64,000 bases of DNA. It comes from Archangium lipolyticum. Lineage in GTDB: Bacteria > Myxococcota > Myxococcia > Myxococcales > Myxococcaceae. The notes under the pieces were generated by a model. That model searched no databases. It worked only from the letters and a program-made list of their open reading frames with translations, and was not told where the DNA came from. The position numbers were made by a program, and so were the translations under genes. Positions 20,426 to 29,913 of the stretch are shown here, piece after piece. The stretch covers positions 496,001 to 560,000 of the forward strand of contig NZ_JANKBZ010000004.1 of the NCBI RefSeq assembly GCF_024623785.1, written 5' to 3'. Positions within the stretch are counted from its first letter, which is position 1. Every line of letters starts with the position of its first letter.

Positions 20426-21979
20426 ATGCCCGCTCCCCATGGCCCGCCCCGTGCACACCCCGCGCACATGAATTTCACGTCCATCCGGCGGTCCTTCCGT
20501 TCCATGCACTTCCGGTTCCATCCCCTTGTACTGGGCGTGTCGACCCTGCTCGGCGGCCTGGCTTGCCAGCCCGAGCAGTTGGAGGAGAGCGAGGCACTGG
20601 CCGGGGTGGAGGCGGAGATGCGCGTGGCCAACTCCCTCACCACGCGGGCGCTCGTCTTCAACGCCATCTCCACCAACCGCCGGGCGAACGATCTGGTAGC
20701 GGGCAAGGGAGTGCCGTCCGAGGGGATACCGGGCCAGGGACTGGCGGACCTGTTCGACCCGGAGACGGGCGACGGGTACCTGCAACTGCAGCTGCGGGAC
20801 GAGGATGCGCAGCACTTCATGGAGTACCTGGTGGGCTGCGCGCTCGACGAGACGCAGGCCCTCACCTGGAAGGAGCCGCTCAGCGGCGAGGTACGCCAGT
20901 GGAAGGGCAAGGCGGGCCTGTGCACGCAGTGGCGGGAAGGGGTGCCGACGGAGGAGTGCAGGCGCCGGGTGTCGGCCTGCATCCTGGCGCGCAACAACGC
21001 CTTCGGCCGGAGGGTGGAGCTGTCCATCCGCGGCGAGGACCCGGAGGACCTCACGCGCTTCGAGATGGAGTCGCAGACGGGCGCGGTGGACTACGACCCG
21101 GACCTCGCGCAGTACGTGCCGAGCTTCCTGGGCTGCACCACGCTCCAGAGCGGAGCGAACCGGAACTGTGGCTGGCGGCCGGGCCACATCGGCCGGTGCG
21201 TGCCGGGCCAGACGGTGCGGCTGGGAGCGGGAGGGCGGGCCCCGGACCGGTGCTCCACGGGCCCGGCGCTGGGCGTCACCACGAGTGGCCGCTCGGTGCT
21301 GCGCGTGTGTGCCGGCATCATCGGCTGTGACTCATCCCACTCGCGCCGGCTCGCGCAGAGCGAGGGCACGTGCGCGGCGACCCCGCCAGCGGTGACGTTC
21401 ACCTGCCCCGCGTCGGGGGACTTCAACGTGATGCTGGCTCCGTACAACAGCTGGCTGGGGAGCACGGCCAGCGTGGGGGTGGAGACGGGCACGGCGGCGG
21501 CAACGGCCTACGCGCTCTCCGAGGGCGAGGTCTTCCGCTACCGGGAGGGCGCCTTCTACGGGACGATCTTCGACTCGGCTGCGCTGAAGGCGGAGGTGTC
21601 CGTCACCAAGGAGGGCCGCATCGTGGGCAAGGATCAGCACATCAACGGCTCGGTGTACCGGAAGATGTTCTCCTGCTACGCGCCGGAGTGGACCCAGGGC
21701 TCGGCGTACGCCACGCATCGCGTGTGCGCGCTGCCCGGCTCGGGAGCCGACTGCGCGGCCACGGTGACGGGTGCGTGCATCGACCCCTCGAACCCCTCCG
21801 CCTCGAAGTGCCTCGTGGAGGACGGGCCGCTCGTCAGCGGGGATGGGGACTTCGAGCTGTGCCAGGACCCGGAGCAGGAGCAGTGGACGGAGCCCGTCAC
21901 CGTCTACCTCCACGCCCCGTGCGAGCTCCAGACGAAGGACACGAGCCTCTGTCAGTGGTGGCCGCGCCCCAGGAAGTAG
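20426..21979 (+). CDS. Lipoprotein of unknown function
   Basis: 517 residues from the ATG at 20426, which has GAGG eight bases upstream. A hydrophobic stretch ending in LGGLAC around residue 49 looks like a lipobox, which would make the leader unusually long. Starts at 20468 or 20504 would give a normal leader but have no visible ribosome binding site. The mature part has many Cys (CQPEQ, CALDE, CTQW, CRRRVSAC, CTTLQ, CSTG) and no recognised domain. It lies between two Ser/Thr kinase genes on the same strand, with 18 bases to the next one, so it may be a substrate or sensor partner of that kinase. Confidence 0.7.
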   Translation: MPAPHGPPRAHPAHMNFTSIRRSFRSMHFRFHPLVLGVSTLLGGLACQPEQLEESEALAGVEAEMRVANSLTTRALVFNAISTNRRANDLVAGKGVPSEGIPGQGLADLFDPETGDGYLQLQLRDEDAQHFMEYLVGCALDETQALTWKEPLSGEVRQWKGKAGLCTQWREGVPTEECRRRVSACILARNNAFGRRVELSIRGEDPEDLTRFEMESQTGAVDYDPDLAQYVPSFLGCTTLQSGANRNCGWRPGHIGRCVPGQTVRLGAGGRAPDRCSTGPALGVTTSGRSVLRVCAGIIGCDSSHSRRLAQSEGTCAATPPAVTFTCPASGDFNVMLAPYNSWLGSTASVGVETGTAAATAYALSEGEVFRYREGAFYGTIFDSAALKAEVSVTKEGRIVGKDQHINGSVYRKMFSCYAPEWTQGSAYATHRVCALPGSGADCAATVTGACIDPSNPSASKCLVEDGPLVSGDGDFELCQDPEQEQWTEPVTVYLHAPCELQTKDTSLCQWWPRPRK

Positions 21980-21997
21980 ACTCCCGAGCCCGCGACC

Positions 21998-23404
21998 ATG
22001 ACGAACCCGAAGGACGGCGAGCACTCGCTCTATGGAGAGGAGCTCTCACCGGGAGCGCAGGTGGGCGGCTACATCGTCGAGAGCACCCGGTTCCGGGGCA
22101 GTGTCTCGACGCTCTATCGCGCGCGTGAGGCCCGCACCGGGGAGCCCGCGGCGCTGAAGGTGATGAGGCCGCAGTTCGCCGCGGCGCGGGGGGCGCTGCG
22201 CCGCTTCCAGCAGGAGGCGGAGACGCTGCGGCGGCTGAAGCACCCGCACATCGTGGACGTGCTCGAGCACGGGACACTGGCGGATGGCCGGCCCTTCATC
22301 GCCATGGAGTGGCTGGAGGGGAGGGACCTGGCGGCGGAGCTGGCGGCGCGAGGGCCCTTCTCGGCGCGCGAGGCGTTGGAGCTGCTGGAGCAGGTGGGCT
22401 CGGCACTGAGGGCGGCGCACGGGGCGGGCATCGTCCACCGGGACCTGAAGGCCCAGAACGTGGTGGTGCTGCCGAGGGCGATGGGGCCGCTGGTGAAGCT
22501 GGTGGACTTCGGGGTGGCGAAGCTGCTGGCGCCGGAGGAAGCGGGCTCGATGGTGACGAGCACGGGCATGGTGCTGGGCACGCCGCTGTCCATGGCACCG
22601 GAGCAGATCCGCGGGGAGACGCCGGACGCGCGGACGGACCTCTACGGGCTGGGCGTGTTGTTGTACCAGCTCGTCACGGGACAGCCGCCCTTCCAGGGGA
22701 CGACGCTGGTGGAGCTGGAGGAGCAGCACCTGCACGCGCCGGTGCCGAGAGCGAGCGAGCGTGCACCGGTGCCAGCGGCACTGGACGCGGTGGTGGGGCG
22801 CTGCCTGGAGAAGCGGAGGGAGGACCGGTACCCGGACGTGGACGCGGTGCTGGAGGAGTTGCGGCGCGCGGTGAGGGGGACGGGGCCGGGTCGCTCGAGG
22901 CAGGTGCGAGCGCTGGGGTTGTACGTGGAGGCACTCATCGAGGGGCAGATCGACGACGCCACGCTGGACGTGGTGGACGCGCTGCTGGAGGGAGCGCGGG
23001 CGAAGGCGGACGCGGTGGGGCTGACGGTGATGGTGGAGGGGAGCAGCTTCCTGCTGGGGGTGGCGGCGCTGCCGGAGGACGCGGGCGCCGAGCGGGAGTT
23101 CCGTCGCCGGGTGCTGGAGCTGGCGCTCTCGCTGGCGGAGGAGCCATTGCAGGATCTCCGGCTGGCGCGGGTGTTCCTGGCGCCCACGCTGCACGTGGAC
23201 ACGGCGACGCTGAGGCCGGACGCGAGCGGCAGACAGGGCCTGGGGGGTGGCCGGCTGCTGCGCCTGTCGGCCTGGACGACGGGGCACCCGGGCCGGGGCG
23301 TGGTGGTGACGGAGACGGCGCTCGAGGGGCTGGAGGACACCTTCCAGGTGGCGCCGCTCCCCGGGAAGGAGAGCCTGCGCCACGTCACCCGGCGCGCGGC
23401 GTGA
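21998..23404 (+). CDS. Ser/Thr protein kinase
   Basis: 468 residues. Kinase domain about 24-290 with AALKVM Lys, HRDLKAQN (147-154), DFGVAKL (170) and a SMAPEQ segment. The Gly-rich loop is degenerate (ESTRFRGSVSTLYRA) and keeps only one Gly. The C-terminal 170 residues (LGLYVEALIEGQIDDATL onward) have the spacing of a decayed cyclase-like domain rather than the usual transmembrane tail. No membrane helix is seen, so it is probably cytoplasmic. It follows the lipoprotein gene by 18 bases and converges on the FHA activator gene with a 3-base gap. Confidence 0.85.
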   Translation: MTNPKDGEHSLYGEELSPGAQVGGYIVESTRFRGSVSTLYRAREARTGEPAALKVMRPQFAAARGALRRFQQEAETLRRLKHPHIVDVLEHGTLADGRPFIAMEWLEGRDLAAELAARGPFSAREALELLEQVGSALRAAHGAGIVHRDLKAQNVVVLPRAMGPLVKLVDFGVAKLLAPEEAGSMVTSTGMVLGTPLSMAPEQIRGETPDARTDLYGLGVLLYQLVTGQPPFQGTTLVELEEQHLHAPVPRASERAPVPAALDAVVGRCLEKRREDRYPDVDAVLEELRRAVRGTGPGRSRQVRALGLYVEALIEGQIDDATLDVVDALLEGARAKADAVGLTVMVEGSSFLLGVAALPEDAGAEREFRRRVLELALSLAEEPLQDLRLARVFLAPTLHVDTATLRPDASGRQGLGGGRLLRLSAWTTGHPGRGVVVTETALEGLEDTFQVAPLPGKESLRHVTRRAA

Positions 23405-23407
23405 GGC

Positions 23408-24787
<1,380 letters not shown>

Positions 24788-24832
24788 GAACGAACGTTAA
24801 CACGACAATTCCCCGACACGACGGGGGCCCTC

Positions 24833-24879
24833 GAAAAGCAGGACGCCCCGGCCCGGCTGCTCGGCCGATCCGGGGCGTC
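24833..24879 (-). terminator. Rho-independent terminator of the Cys-rich secreted protein gene
   Basis: Read on the minus strand, a perfect 10-bp stem (GACGCCCCGG at 24842-24851 pairing with CCGGGGCGTC at 24870-24879) has a G+C-rich loop and is followed by CCTGCTTTTCGA. It lies 25 bases after the stop at 24904. Confidence 0.75.
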
Positions 24880-24903
24880 TGGGGAACTGGCGCGCGAGGG
24901 GGG

Positions 24904-25749
24904 TTACGCGAGCACGGCGATGAGCTTCGCCAGGCACCAGGCCTTCTTGACGCAGTTCCACGGCTTGTACCACTTGCACGCGCCGGTGCCGTTCCAGCAG
25001 CCCACGAAGTCGTTCCAGGCGTTGATGACGACCGGGCCCGCGTTGCGGATGCAGTTCACGCACGCGCCCCAGTTCTTGGCCACGCAGGGCCGCACGCAGC
25101 GGGCGATCTGCGCCGCCTCGGCGGTGGGGATGAGCAGGTTGCCGATGACCGAGGCCGCCTCCTTGCAGCTATTGGCGAAGGAGCTCTTCTCCTGCTCACC
25201 GAGCGCCGCCAGCTGGAGGAAATCGGGGCGCAGCACGTCCCGGTTCGCGAGCTGCTGCTGGCCCTCCTGGGTGAGCTGCTGCACGGGGCTCGGGGTGCCC
25301 TGCGGCAGCGTCAGGTGGGCCTCCTTGATCTCCCCCTGGGCGATGGCGGCGTGGATCTTCTCCCACTTGAGCGCCAGCGCCACGGTGCGCGTCTCGTGCT
25401 TGGAGGCGAGCAGCTCGAACTCGGCCGTGAGCCGCGCGTCACCTTCCTTGCCCTCGGACTTGCCCGCCGCCTCGGCCGCCGTGGAGACGATCTGATAGGC
25501 CGCCATCATGCTCGAGGCGTAATCATTGGTGAGGGCGTCGTAGCGCTCTCCCTCCGCGTCGGACAGCACTCCCTTCTCCAGGATGCCATCGGCGATCTTC
25601 TCCAGCTCGATGAGCTGGCTCTCCGCCTTGGTGGAGACCGCGTCGTACTCCCCACGGTCGAACAGGCTGCACTCCTGCGCGGAGGCCTGCGTCGACAGCA
25701 GCAGGACGCAACACACCAGGGACAGCAGCACGTGACGAATCTGGGCCAT
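24904..25749 (-). CDS. Secreted protein with Cys-rich C-terminal domain
   Basis: 281 residues. Signal peptide (hydrophobic residues 7-20, cleavage near ASA-QEC), then a helical, Glu/Ala/Lys-rich region (28-190) with no recognised family. The C-terminal 87 residues carry nine Cys (195, 218, 222, 230, 233, 251, 258, 266, 272) with Trp and Lys between them, suggesting several disulfides in a small compact or membrane-active domain. AAGGAG precedes the ATG at 25747-25749. A sigma54 promoter lies about 90 bases upstream and the FHA activator gene directly downstream, which suggests regulated induction. Function unknown; a structural, signalling or antagonistic role is possible. Confidence 0.8.
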   Translation of the reverse strand: MAQIRHVLLSLVCCVLLLSTQASAQECSLFDRGEYDAVSTKAESQLIELEKIADGILEKGVLSDAEGERYDALTNDYASSMMAAYQIVSTAAEAAGKSEGKEGDARLTAEFELLASKHETRTVALALKWEKIHAAIAQGEIKEAHLTLPQGTPSPVQQLTQEGQQQLANRDVLRPDFLQLAALGEQEKSSFANSCKEAASVIGNLLIPTAEAAQIARCVRPCVAKNWGACVNCIRNAGPVVINAWNDFVGCWNGTGACKWYKPWNCVKKAWCLAKLIAVLA

Positions 25750-25833
25750 GGAACCAACTCCTTGGAGAATGAGAAACGAGGGCGGCCGTCCAGCGCCCGC
25801 GCATGAGGGCTCGCGACGGCGGACGAGGGTTTG

Positions 25834-25849
25834 TGCAGCCGATGTGCCA
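25834..25849 (-). promoter_or_regulatory. Sigma54 (-24/-12) promoter of the Cys-rich secreted protein gene
   Basis: On the minus strand the sequence reads TTGGCACATCGGCTGCA, matching the sigma54 consensus YTGGCACR-N4-YTGCW with correct spacing between the GG and GC pairs. The transcript would begin near 25822-25825, giving a leader of about 75 bases before the ATG at 25749. Confidence 0.75.
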
Positions 25850-25939
25850 ACAGCTGGACAGCCTCGCGCTCCGAGGGAGCTCCGACCCCTTGGCTTAGTC
25901 GGGATAGCCGGACGGACAACACGCGAGACGGGAGGCGTG

Positions 25940-25957
25940 TTGTCACCGCGGCGACAA
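25940..25957. promoter_or_regulatory. Candidate activator binding palindrome (UAS)
   Basis: TTGTCACC-GC-GGCGACAA, an inverted repeat with one mismatch in 8-bp arms. It lies about 95 bases upstream of the sigma54 -24 element, where enhancer-binding proteins usually bind. The link to the FHA activator is inferred. Confidence 0.4.
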
Positions 25958-26121
25958 GGCACGACGCGTACCGGGAGCGGCCCCGCCGGGAGGACCTCCA
26001 GAGTGGGGAACGTCGCCCGGACGGCTACAACGGCCCCTTCCCGAGGCGGGGGGCGAGCCACTGCCCGTCCGTGGACGGGCGCACTGGAACGAGCGACGCT
26101 CGGGGGCCGAGAGACACGCGG

Positions 26122-26457
26122 ATGACGACACCGAGCGACGACCGCTTCCACATCGAGCTGCTCAAGCTGCTGCTGCACGTGGCCTGGAGCGATGACGAGA
26201 TCGACCCGCGCGAGGCCCGGGCCCTGCTCGGCGCGGCCCGCCGGTGGAAGGTGCCCCTGCCGGAGCTGCAGCGGCTGGAGTCCTGCCTGGAGTCGGGCGA
26301 GCCCATGCCGGCGCCCAACCTGGGCCTGCTGCGCCAGCGCCCGGACGAGGTGCTCGCGACGGTGCGCACGCTCATCGAGAGCGACACCCAGGTGAACCTC
26401 TCCGAGGAGGAGATGCTCGCCCAGATTCGCGAGCTGCTGGGCCTGCCCCCGGCCTGA
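26122..26457 (+). CDS. TerB-like small acidic protein
   Basis: 111-residue protein with a TerB/DjlA-N-like all-helical pattern (ELLKLLLHVAWSDDEIDPREARALL, acidic Asp pair after the first helix, then LIESDTQVNLSEEEML). TerB domains bind metal and occur in stress-related systems; no other ter genes are nearby. The ATG at 26122 starts the recognisable domain; upstream codons in the same frame are probably non-coding. It converges on the alpha/beta hydrolase gene with a 15-base gap. Confidence 0.7.
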   Translation: MTTPSDDRFHIELLKLLLHVAWSDDEIDPREARALLGAARRWKVPLPELQRLESCLESGEPMPAPNLGLLRQRPDEVLATVRTLIESDTQVNLSEEEMLAQIRELLGLPPA

Positions 26458-26472
26458 CGCGGCGAGGGCGCG

Positions 26473-27642
26473 CTACTCGTCGAGCAGCGCCGACCAGAAG
26501 GCGGAGAGCCGCCAGACTTCGGTCAGGTCCGTCTGGCGATCGAGCGCGGCGTGGGAGAGGAGGGGCGAGAGCAGGAGGCGCACCCGGGTCCGGGGTGCCA
26601 GCCAGTGCGCGAGGAGCGTGGACTCGACGGCGGGGATGACGGTGTCGTCCGTGCCGTGCAGCAGGAACACGGGCGTGCGCGGGGCAGGCGAGCGCTCGGG
26701 CGAGAGTGCCGGGTCAGCGGCGAAGTCCTTCACGTGCGGTAGCAGCAGCGACCCGAGCGCGGCGACATCCCGGTCGTTCACGTGACGCATGAGGGTGGCG
26801 GCGGGCTCGGGTAGCAGCGACTGCATCCGCCGGGCCTCGGCGAAGGTCTCGAGGGCCCGCTGCGCATCGTGCATGGCGAAGTGCGAGGCGCGAAGGAAGG
26901 CGAGGAGGCCCGCGCGCAGCGGCTCCACCTGCTCGGGGGGGACGAGCTGGCCGGCCATGTTGAGCAGGAGGATGACCACGCCGTAGTCATGAGGCTTGCG
27001 GCGCTGACCGTCGGACTGGACGCCGGTGCAGAGGAAGGAGAGCACGCGCGACAGGTCCCCATGCCCTCCGAGGGAGAAGGTGAAGGCGACCCTGCCCGCG
27101 AGCGAGGGCCGGCCCGCGGCGACGACGGAGAGCCCGCCGGCGAAGCTGATGCCCATGAGGCCCACGCGCCCATCGGGTGCGAGCTCCGGCCGCGAGGAGG
27201 CCCAGAGGGCGGCGTCTTCGATCATGTCCGGCTCGCGCGGGGTGAGCTGGTAGCGGAGCAGGTCGGGCAGTTCGAGGGTGATGACGGTGAGGCCCCCGGC
27301 GGCGAGGTTCCGGGCGAAGGCCGTCAACCGGGGCTCGTCGATGCCGTCCGCGTGCACGCCGGGGGTGAGGAGCACGGTCCTTCCATGGGGGTGCTCGGGC
27401 CGGAAGACGCGGGCGCGCAAGGGGCCGTGGCGCGAGGGGATGCGTGCGTCCTCGACGGAGAAGGGGCCGGTGCCCCAGCGGGCGATGCGCCCGGCCGCGC
27501 CCCCCTGCATGCCGGCGGCCCTCGCCACGAGGGACAGTCCCCGGAGCAGGCCCGGGACGACGAGCAGTGCGAGGAGCAGGAGCCCCCCCAGCACGGCCAG
27601 GAGCGTCACTCGGCGGGTGCGCGGGCGCATGAGCGGGGCCAT
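26473..27642 (-). CDS. Alpha/beta hydrolase, membrane-anchored or exported
   Basis: 389 residues. An N-terminal basic and hydrophobic segment (MRPRTRRVTLLAVLGGLLLLALLVVPGLL) is a signal anchor. The hydrolase fold shows the nucleophile elbow GISFAGG (about residue 165), the acid in LLHGTDDTVIPA and the His in SHAALD. A large helical cap (about 200-300) lies between. Substrate unknown; esterase or acyl-transferring activity is plausible. The starts at 27642 and 27630 differ by four residues and cannot be told apart. Confidence 0.82.
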   Translation of the reverse strand: MAPLMRPRTRRVTLLAVLGGLLLLALLVVPGLLRGLSLVARAAGMQGGAAGRIARWGTGPFSVEDARIPSRHGPLRARVFRPEHPHGRTVLLTPGVHADGIDEPRLTAFARNLAAGGLTVITLELPDLLRYQLTPREPDMIEDAALWASSRPELAPDGRVGLMGISFAGGLSVVAAGRPSLAGRVAFTFSLGGHGDLSRVLSFLCTGVQSDGQRRKPHDYGVVILLLNMAGQLVPPEQVEPLRAGLLAFLRASHFAMHDAQRALETFAEARRMQSLLPEPAATLMRHVNDRDVAALGSLLLPHVKDFAADPALSPERSPAPRTPVFLLHGTDDTVIPAVESTLLAHWLAPRTRVRLLLSPLLSHAALDRQTDLTEVWRLSAFWSALLDE

Positions 27643-27754
27643 TCAACCAGCGAACGTGCCCGCGCGCACGGTTCCGGAAAGCCGAAGGGCCAGACCCGCC
27701 GGGGCATCCTCGCCCCACGAGCCTGGCCCCTGGAAGGCCACCGCGAATCCGGGC

Positions 27755-28450
27755 TCAGCCGGAGATGATGCGCTTCAGCTCTTCCTTGTCATTGGAGAAC
27801 TGGAAGGCGTTGTAGAGCTGGAAGCCGTTCTGCCGGTCGAGGACGCGCGACCACAGCATCCGCACCACCTGCAGCCGGTCCTTGGAGAACTGGAACTGGC
27901 CCAGCACCTGCTGCACCTGGCCGACGAGGAAGTAGTTGCCCTCGGCGCCGTCCTCCAGGACGTTCATCTTGTCCTTGCCGAAGGGCTCGCGCGCCATGGC
28001 GTTCAGGATCTTCTGCAGCCTGCCGTCGGCGATGGGCTGATACGCCGGGACGGGGGGAGGAGGCGGCGTGGGGCGCGGGCCGCGGCCACGCAGCTCGGGG
28101 GCCTCGGCGATCACCTCGCGGATGTCGTTCAGCTCCTCGTAGGCCTCGCGGAGCTTGCCCTTGCCGCTGCCCCGCCCGCTGCGCTCGAAGGCCTCACCGA
28201 GCAACCGCTCCAGCCGGGCGAGGCGCTGCTCCAGGTCCTCGCGCTCGACGACCACCGGAGTGCCGCGACGGCCGCGCCAGAGCTCGTTGTCGTCATCACC
28301 CCGGAAACCGGAGGCCATCGGGGGCGCGCTGCCGGTGGCCTGGCCCGGAGGCGGCGCGAGCGCCGGAGCGGCCTGTGAGGGAACGGGCGCCGTCTGGGCG
28401 GAAGCGGCGGCGGCGGTGAGGAGGGCAACGGCGGCGAAGAGGGCCTTCAT
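27755..28450 (-). CDS. Exported DUF4476 protein
   Basis: 231 residues with a signal peptide (MKALFAAVALLTAAAASAQ), a Pro/Ala-rich stretch, a charged helix (EREDLEQRLARLERLLGEAFE), a Pro-rich linker, and a C-terminal DUF4476 domain (LQKILNAMAREPFGKDKM, QVQQVLGQFQFSKDRL, RVLDRQNGFQLYNAFQFSNDK). DUF4476 is common in Bacteroidetes and myxobacteria; function unknown. AGAAGG lies nine bases before the ATG at 28448-28450, which favours it over the ATG three codons upstream. It diverges from the DUF2809 gene across about 120 bases. Confidence 0.85.
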   Translation of the reverse strand: MKALFAAVALLTAAAASAQTAPVPSQAAPALAPPPGQATGSAPPMASGFRGDDDNELWRGRRGTPVVVEREDLEQRLARLERLLGEAFERSGRGSGKGKLREAYEELNDIREVIAEAPELRGRGPRPTPPPPPVPAYQPIADGRLQKILNAMAREPFGKDKMNVLEDGAEGNYFLVGQVQQVLGQFQFSKDRLQVVRMLWSRVLDRQNGFQLYNAFQFSNDKEELKRIISG

Positions 28451-28571
28451 GGGAGTCATCCTTCTGGGTGATGTCCTTGCTGCATCTGTCCACTCAGACG
28501 GCCAGCGAGCGTCATCATTCAAACGCATGACTCCTCCAGGGCGGGGACGCGCCAGCGGTACACTGTACCGC

Positions 28572-29039
28572 ATGAGCCCCGGTACTCCGGCCCCCGAGCA
28601 ACACCCTCCCGCGCGCGGGCGGCTGCTCCTCGTGCCCCTGATGCTCCTCGTCATCGCGCTGGGCCTGGGCTCGCGCTCGGCCCTGGCGGCGGTGTACCTG
28701 CCACCTTTCCTCCGGGCGTACACGGGTGACACGTTGTGGGCTACCATGGTCTATCTGTGCCTCGTCTTCGCGCGGCCGCGCATCCCGGTGCGCCGGGCGG
28801 CGGCCTGGGCCCTCGGCATCTCCGTGCTCGTCGAGCTCAGCCAGCTCTTCCATACACCCTGGCTCGATGCGCTCCGGGCCAACCGCTTCGGCGCCCTCCT
28901 CCTGGGCCGCGGCTTCGTCGGGTCCGACCTGCTCTGCTACGCGGCCGGCGCGGCGCTCGCCGCGGGCGTGGACCTGCTGTGGGCCCGCTGGCGCCGTCCC
29001 CTGCCGCCCCACACCGTGGCGAGCGGCACCCGGAGCTGA
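28572..29039 (+). CDS. DUF2809 membrane protein
   Basis: 155-residue inner membrane protein with four to five helices. It matches the DUF2809 pattern: LPPFLRAYTGDTLWATMVYL, then ELSQLFHTPWLDALRANRFGALLLGRGF and SDLLCYAAG. Function unknown. The ATG at 28572 follows a short leader; no strong ribosome binding site was seen. It diverges from the DUF4476 gene and lies upstream of the cold-shock gene. Confidence 0.82.
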   Translation: MSPGTPAPEQHPPARGRLLLVPLMLLVIALGLGSRSALAAVYLPPFLRAYTGDTLWATMVYLCLVFARPRIPVRRAAAWALGISVLVELSQLFHTPWLDALRANRFGALLLGRGFVGSDLLCYAAGAALAAGVDLLWARWRRPLPPHTVASGTRS

Positions 29040-29271
29040 AGGCCTTTATTCCCCTGGGGTCGTCCGGACCCCCTGTCGATTCCTTGGAACAGGTGCCCGC
29101 CCATGAGTGTTATGTGGTGGATCGCGGACCTGCATCCAACAGTGCGAAAGCGGGACGGGGAGGATTTCCCGGCTCGACTTCGCCCCCTGGACAGGTGTAG
29201 GCCCGGTTATCGCTCCAGTGAGCGAGCAGTTCGTCGATGGACGCCGGACTGCAAGGGAAAGAATCAGAGCA
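29040..29271 (+). promoter_or_regulatory. Long upstream leader region of the cold-shock gene
   Basis: 232 bases with no supported gene before the cold-shock protein start. It is somewhat less GC-rich than its surroundings near 29240-29275. Cold-shock mRNAs often carry long structured leaders, so this may be a thermosensing 5' leader; no conserved cold-box was identified. Confidence 0.35.
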
Positions 29272-29478
29272 ATGGCAAGTGGAACTGTGAAGTGGTTCAA
29301 CGACGCGAAGGGCTTCGGCTTCATCACCCAGGACAGCGGGGGCCCCGACGTGTTCTGCCACCACACCGCGATCCAGACCGACGGGTTCCGCACCCTGGCC
29401 GAGGGCCAGAAGGTGGAATTCGACGTGAAGAAGGGCCCCAAGGGCCTGCAGGCCGAGAACGTTCGCCCGATCGGCTGA
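29272..29478 (+). CDS. Cold-shock protein (CspA family)
   Basis: 68-residue single cold-shock domain that binds single-stranded RNA or DNA and melts mRNA structure. It shows [16 protein letters not shown] (RNP1) and DVFCHHTAI (RNP2, with Cys in place of the more usual Val), and ends [12 protein letters not shown]. It is the usual length for CspA proteins. The ATG at 29272 follows AAGGGAAAG. A rho-independent terminator follows at 29513-29547, so it is monocistronic. Confidence 0.95.
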   Translation: MASGTVKWFNDAKGFGFITQDSGGPDVFCHHTAIQTDGFRTLAEGQKVEFDVKKGPKGLQAENVRPIG

Positions 29479-29512
29479 TCGCGCGCCTCCGGCTCCTTAC
29501 CTTTCATTCACG

Positions 29513-29547
29513 AGGCCCGGCCTCCCTTGAGGCTGGGCTTCTTTTTT
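29513..29547 (+). terminator. Rho-independent terminator of the cold-shock gene
   Basis: A 12-bp stem (AGGCCCGGCCTC with GAGGCTGGGCTT, two G-T pairs), loop CCTT and then CTTTTTT. One of the clearest terminators in the window. Confidence 0.9.
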
Positions 29548-29568
29548 CACCCTTTCCCCGGAGACCCC

Positions 29569-29751
29569 ATGCAGGGAAGGTCGACAAAGCGACAGAAGGA
29601 AATGGCTCGCCAGCAGAAACAGCGCGACAAGGAGGCCAAGAAGGCCGAGCGTCAGCGCGACAAGGACGCCAAGCCCCCCAGGCAGCCGGGCGACGAGGAT
29701 CCCGACATCGCGGGCATCGTGCCTGGCCCCCAGCCGCCCCTCGAGATGTGA
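29569..29751 (+). CDS. Small basic protein of unknown function
   Basis: 60 residues. The N-terminal two thirds are almost entirely Lys, Arg, Gln, Asp and Glu (QKEMARQQKQRDKEAKKAER), a long charged helix, followed by a Pro-rich acidic tail (GDEDPDIAGIVPGPQPPLEM). GGAG precedes the ATG. Similar short Lys-rich proteins occur near cold-shock genes in myxobacteria; a nucleic-acid-binding role is only a guess. It starts 22 bases after the cold-shock terminator, so it may be read from its own promoter or by read-through. Confidence 0.65.
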   Translation: MQGRSTKRQKEMARQQKQRDKEAKKAERQRDKDAKPPRQPGDEDPDIAGIVPGPQPPLEM

Positions 29752-29913
29752 AACAGCCAGCCAGGCGCCAGACAGGCGTCCAGGGCCCGGGATCGCGAGA
29801 CGGTTCCGGGCTTTCGTCTATCTGGCGACCCTTGCCCATCCCCCTGTCAGGCGCCATGCATTAGGCCAGGGACGCGGTAGGTGGAGGTCCGGTGCCGCGC
29901 CAGTCAGGAGCAG

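Larger units (their letters stand above)
25750..26121. other. Intergenic divergent regulatory region
   Basis: 372 bases between the secreted Cys-rich gene (minus) and the TerB-like gene (plus). It holds the sigma54 promoter at 25834-25849 and a near-perfect palindrome at 25940-25957. The stretch 25960-26121 shows no further signal I can support. Confidence 0.6.

Noticed and set aside
24904-25749. Class II bacteriocin
   Set aside because: The Cys- and Trp-rich tail is tempting, but the protein is 281 residues with a Sec-type signal and a long helical domain, and there is no immunity or dedicated exporter gene.
27687-27729. Terminator between the alpha/beta hydrolase and DUF4476 genes
   Set aside because: GGGCCAG and CTGGCCC can pair, but the loop is long and there is no T-run on either strand.
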